Made by a program: the position numbers and the translations under genes | Shown: piece after piece, positions 62,332 to 64,000 of the stretch | Position numbering within the stretch: position 1 is the stretch's first letter | How the letters are laid out: each line of letters opens with the position of its first letter | The notes under the pieces: model-generated | The model's database searches: none | What the model saw: only the letters and a program-made list of their open reading frames with translations | Told to the model about the DNA's origin: nothing | Assembly: GCA_037176885.1 (NCBI GenBank) | Contig: JAWWNJ010000024.1 | Location: 1,240,001 to 1,304,000, forward strand | Length of the DNA stretch: 64,000 bases | Direction: 5' to 3' | Origin: Favolaschia claudopus | Lineage: Eukaryota; Basidiomycota; Agaricomycetes; Agaricales; Mycenaceae

Positions 62332-63769
62332 TCAGAGGCACTGCGAGTAATAGTCTGCAACAAAATTGAGATTGAATATTAGCGGTGAACGAGGAGGATG
62401 TGGCTCACCGTTCGAGACGGTACACTTGAAGGGGGAGATACTAGTAAAATGACTCAGTACTTTGGTGCGAACTTCGGAAATTGTACGAAAACGTACCAGG
62501 CAGTGGGACCCGAGTAGCCCTGTCCTCCGCACTGGCCGTACTGCGCCACCGTTCCGCCGGTCGGGGCGCTAGTGGTCACGGTGCTAGTTGTCTTGGTGGT
62601 TGCCACAGTCGTTGTGCCCACAGTCGTGGTCGGGCCCTTGAGTTAAATGTTAGATCAAGACTCGTCGAGGATTCTACGAGGGCATTCACTTACACTAGAA
62701 GCCGACGAGCCGTAGAGGGGAGGTCCGGGGATGGGGTATGTGCTCTCAGTCTGAGCGGCATTGGAGTAGATGTCGATGGTGACTGGTAAATTCTTTGAAC
62801 CAACGAGCATATGAGCAGGAGTAAGGAATACTGACGACCGGGGTCAGAGTTGCTGTAGCCTCCGGGGAATGAGACGAGCTGGGCCGAAGTCGGGGCGACG
62901 CTAGTTCCGCTGTTGGTGATGACGATCTGGGCGCACTCGGGGTAGAATTGCTACATATTGAATCTCATGAGCAAGCCGTAATGGGACCGTGTCCGAGTAT
63001 ATATGCTTACAGCAGGCAGAGAGTGCAATGCGATGGTCTCAAAACGGATGAGGTAGTTGCCAGCGGGAACCGTGGCAGGGATCGTGGTGGTCCAGGACGA
63101 GTTCTGGTCGATCATCTTGCCGCTGCCCCAGTATCCATTGTAGACAGTTCCGCTAATGAGGCCGGATTGGTCGATTTTGAACTAAAAGGAAGGAATCGGT
63201 GAGTCTCCTCGAGTATCAACAGCAGTTCTTGAGTGCTTACCCATTTGAGGGATTTGGCACTTGCGCCAGTGCAGGTCGATCCGGGGCATTGAGCGAGGTA
63301 GGTCAACTGAAGGGAGAGAAATCAGAACTGAAACAGCCAAGGCAGTAGGCTTCAATATACCATGGGACCGTACGGGTGGGGCCAGACTTGGTTCCAGTAC
63401 GCGGTGATCGCCGTTCCAGCGGTCACGGGGCTGGCGGTGAGCTGGAGAGCACCAGACGTCCCGTCGTCGTTACAGGCGATGGTTGCGTCGGTTGCGTCCA
63501 AGATCGGGTTGCTGGATACATTCAGCTACAATATGAGCACGTCTTACGCGACTGACTAGGTTGACCAGGGGCGCTGGATCGTTGTCTGTCCCGTGGCTGG
63601 AAGGAAGGTCGGTACTGGAATGGTAGGAATGAATGAAGATCAACTCACGCGTGTTGTACGGACTCCAGCCTTGGTATGTCGTGCCGCCGATTTTGTACGA
63701 CAGGACACCACCGTGGGCGAAGACCTGAGGAAGAGCAGCAAGTGCGAGCAAAGAGAGCTTGAGCGCCAT
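62332..63769 (-). CDS. AA9 lytic polysaccharide monooxygenase with CBM1
   Basis: Ten exons (63769-63649, 63596-63557, 63511-63361, 63306-63241, 63181-63011, 62950-62836, 62782-62694, 62636-62497, 62440-62409, 62354-62332) give 315 residues. The signal peptide MALKLSLLALAALPQVFA ends just before His19 (HGGVLSYKIGG), the N-terminal copper-binding His of the histidine brace. The second His is His99 (WPHPYGPM) and the axial Tyr is Tyr186 (QFYPECAQI). TTIQRPWSTYNPILD and AGNYLIRFETIALH are typical AA9 blocks. A Thr/Ser linker (residues about 245-280) joins a C-terminal cellulose-binding CBM1 (YGQCGGQGYSGPTAC, ending NDYYSQCL). The enzyme oxidatively cleaves cellulose outside the cell. CBM1 is encoded over three exons, the last of 23 bases. 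Confidence 0.95.
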
Positions 63770-64000
63770 TGGAGATGAACAGTAGAAAGACCCTTGACCG
63801 TGACGAACTGACAGTGCGGTTGCCCATCTTATATAGGTAAAAACACCGGAAAAACTGACCTTTGAACGAGTTGCGTGACGTCAAAGAAACTCCGGGGACG
63901 ATGGAGACAGCTGCGAGAAGTGAGCTTTTTTGAAACGGCGGTATCATGAGCTGGTAGGAAAACTTCTGTCCATTACAAACACCGAAACAGGGCGCTGAGA
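63770..64000. other. Upstream region of the LPMO gene
   Basis: No coding sequence is supported. It contains the LPMO TATA box and continues off the window. Confidence 0.4.
63828..63836 (-). promoter_or_regulatory. TATA box of the LPMO gene
   Basis: CTATATAAG on the minus strand lies about 60 bp upstream of the ATG at 63769, a good core-promoter distance. Confidence 0.6.

Overview
This is a nuclear segment from a filamentous basidiomycete, most likely an Agaricomycete (mushroom-forming fungus). The genes are split by many introns of about 45-65 bp with GT..AG borders. They include a CBM1-bearing AA9 lytic polysaccharide monooxygenase, basidiomycete F-box proteins, secreted sedolisin (S53) and S41-type peptidases, and Plavaka-type DNA transposases. 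I joined the exons by eye and kept a model only where splice sites and reading frame agreed, so every exon model is a hand prediction.

Layout. (1) 1-5.1 kb: a divergent pair sharing about 140 bp of upstream DNA. One gene, which leaves the window on the left, encodes an unnamed basidiomycete protein; the other is an intact nine-exon Plavaka transposase. (2) 5.6-7.3 kb: a 12-exon aldo-keto reductase. (3) 7.3-17.5 kb: a gene desert. (4) 17.6-24.7 kb: a serine/acid-rich protein with a finger-like C terminus, and a 16-exon MKT1 orthologue. (5) 24.7-33.9 kb: a second gene-poor stretch with decayed duplications and one very young, gag-only LTR element with identical LTRs and a 5-bp target duplication. 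(6) 34-38.5 kb: a decayed gene that reads as a MULE-like transposase, itself cut by a 381-bp hAT-type MITE. (7) 39.2-45.2 kb: a basidiomycete-specific protein, a Plavaka amino-terminal relic and a DH-PH-FYVE Rho exchange factor. (8) 48-64 kb: the gene-dense arm, with sedolisin, F-box, S41-type protease, second F-box, anoctamin (TMEM16/Ist2), J-domain protein and AA9-CBM1 LPMO.

The left 40 kb is a graveyard and nursery of mobile DNA; the right 20 kb carries housekeeping, signalling and secretome genes. There is no operon-like logic. Sedolisin, S41-type protease and LPMO would all act outside the cell on protein or cellulose. MKT1, the RhoGEF, the anoctamin and the J-protein are cellular housekeeping or signalling genes. 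Two of the secreted enzymes carry single lesions: a GT-to-GA splice donor in the sedolisin and a +1 frameshift in the S41 gene.

The strongest candidate for something under-described is the MULE-like family at 34-38.5 kb, followed by the possible two-gene Plavaka unit at 1-5.1 kb.
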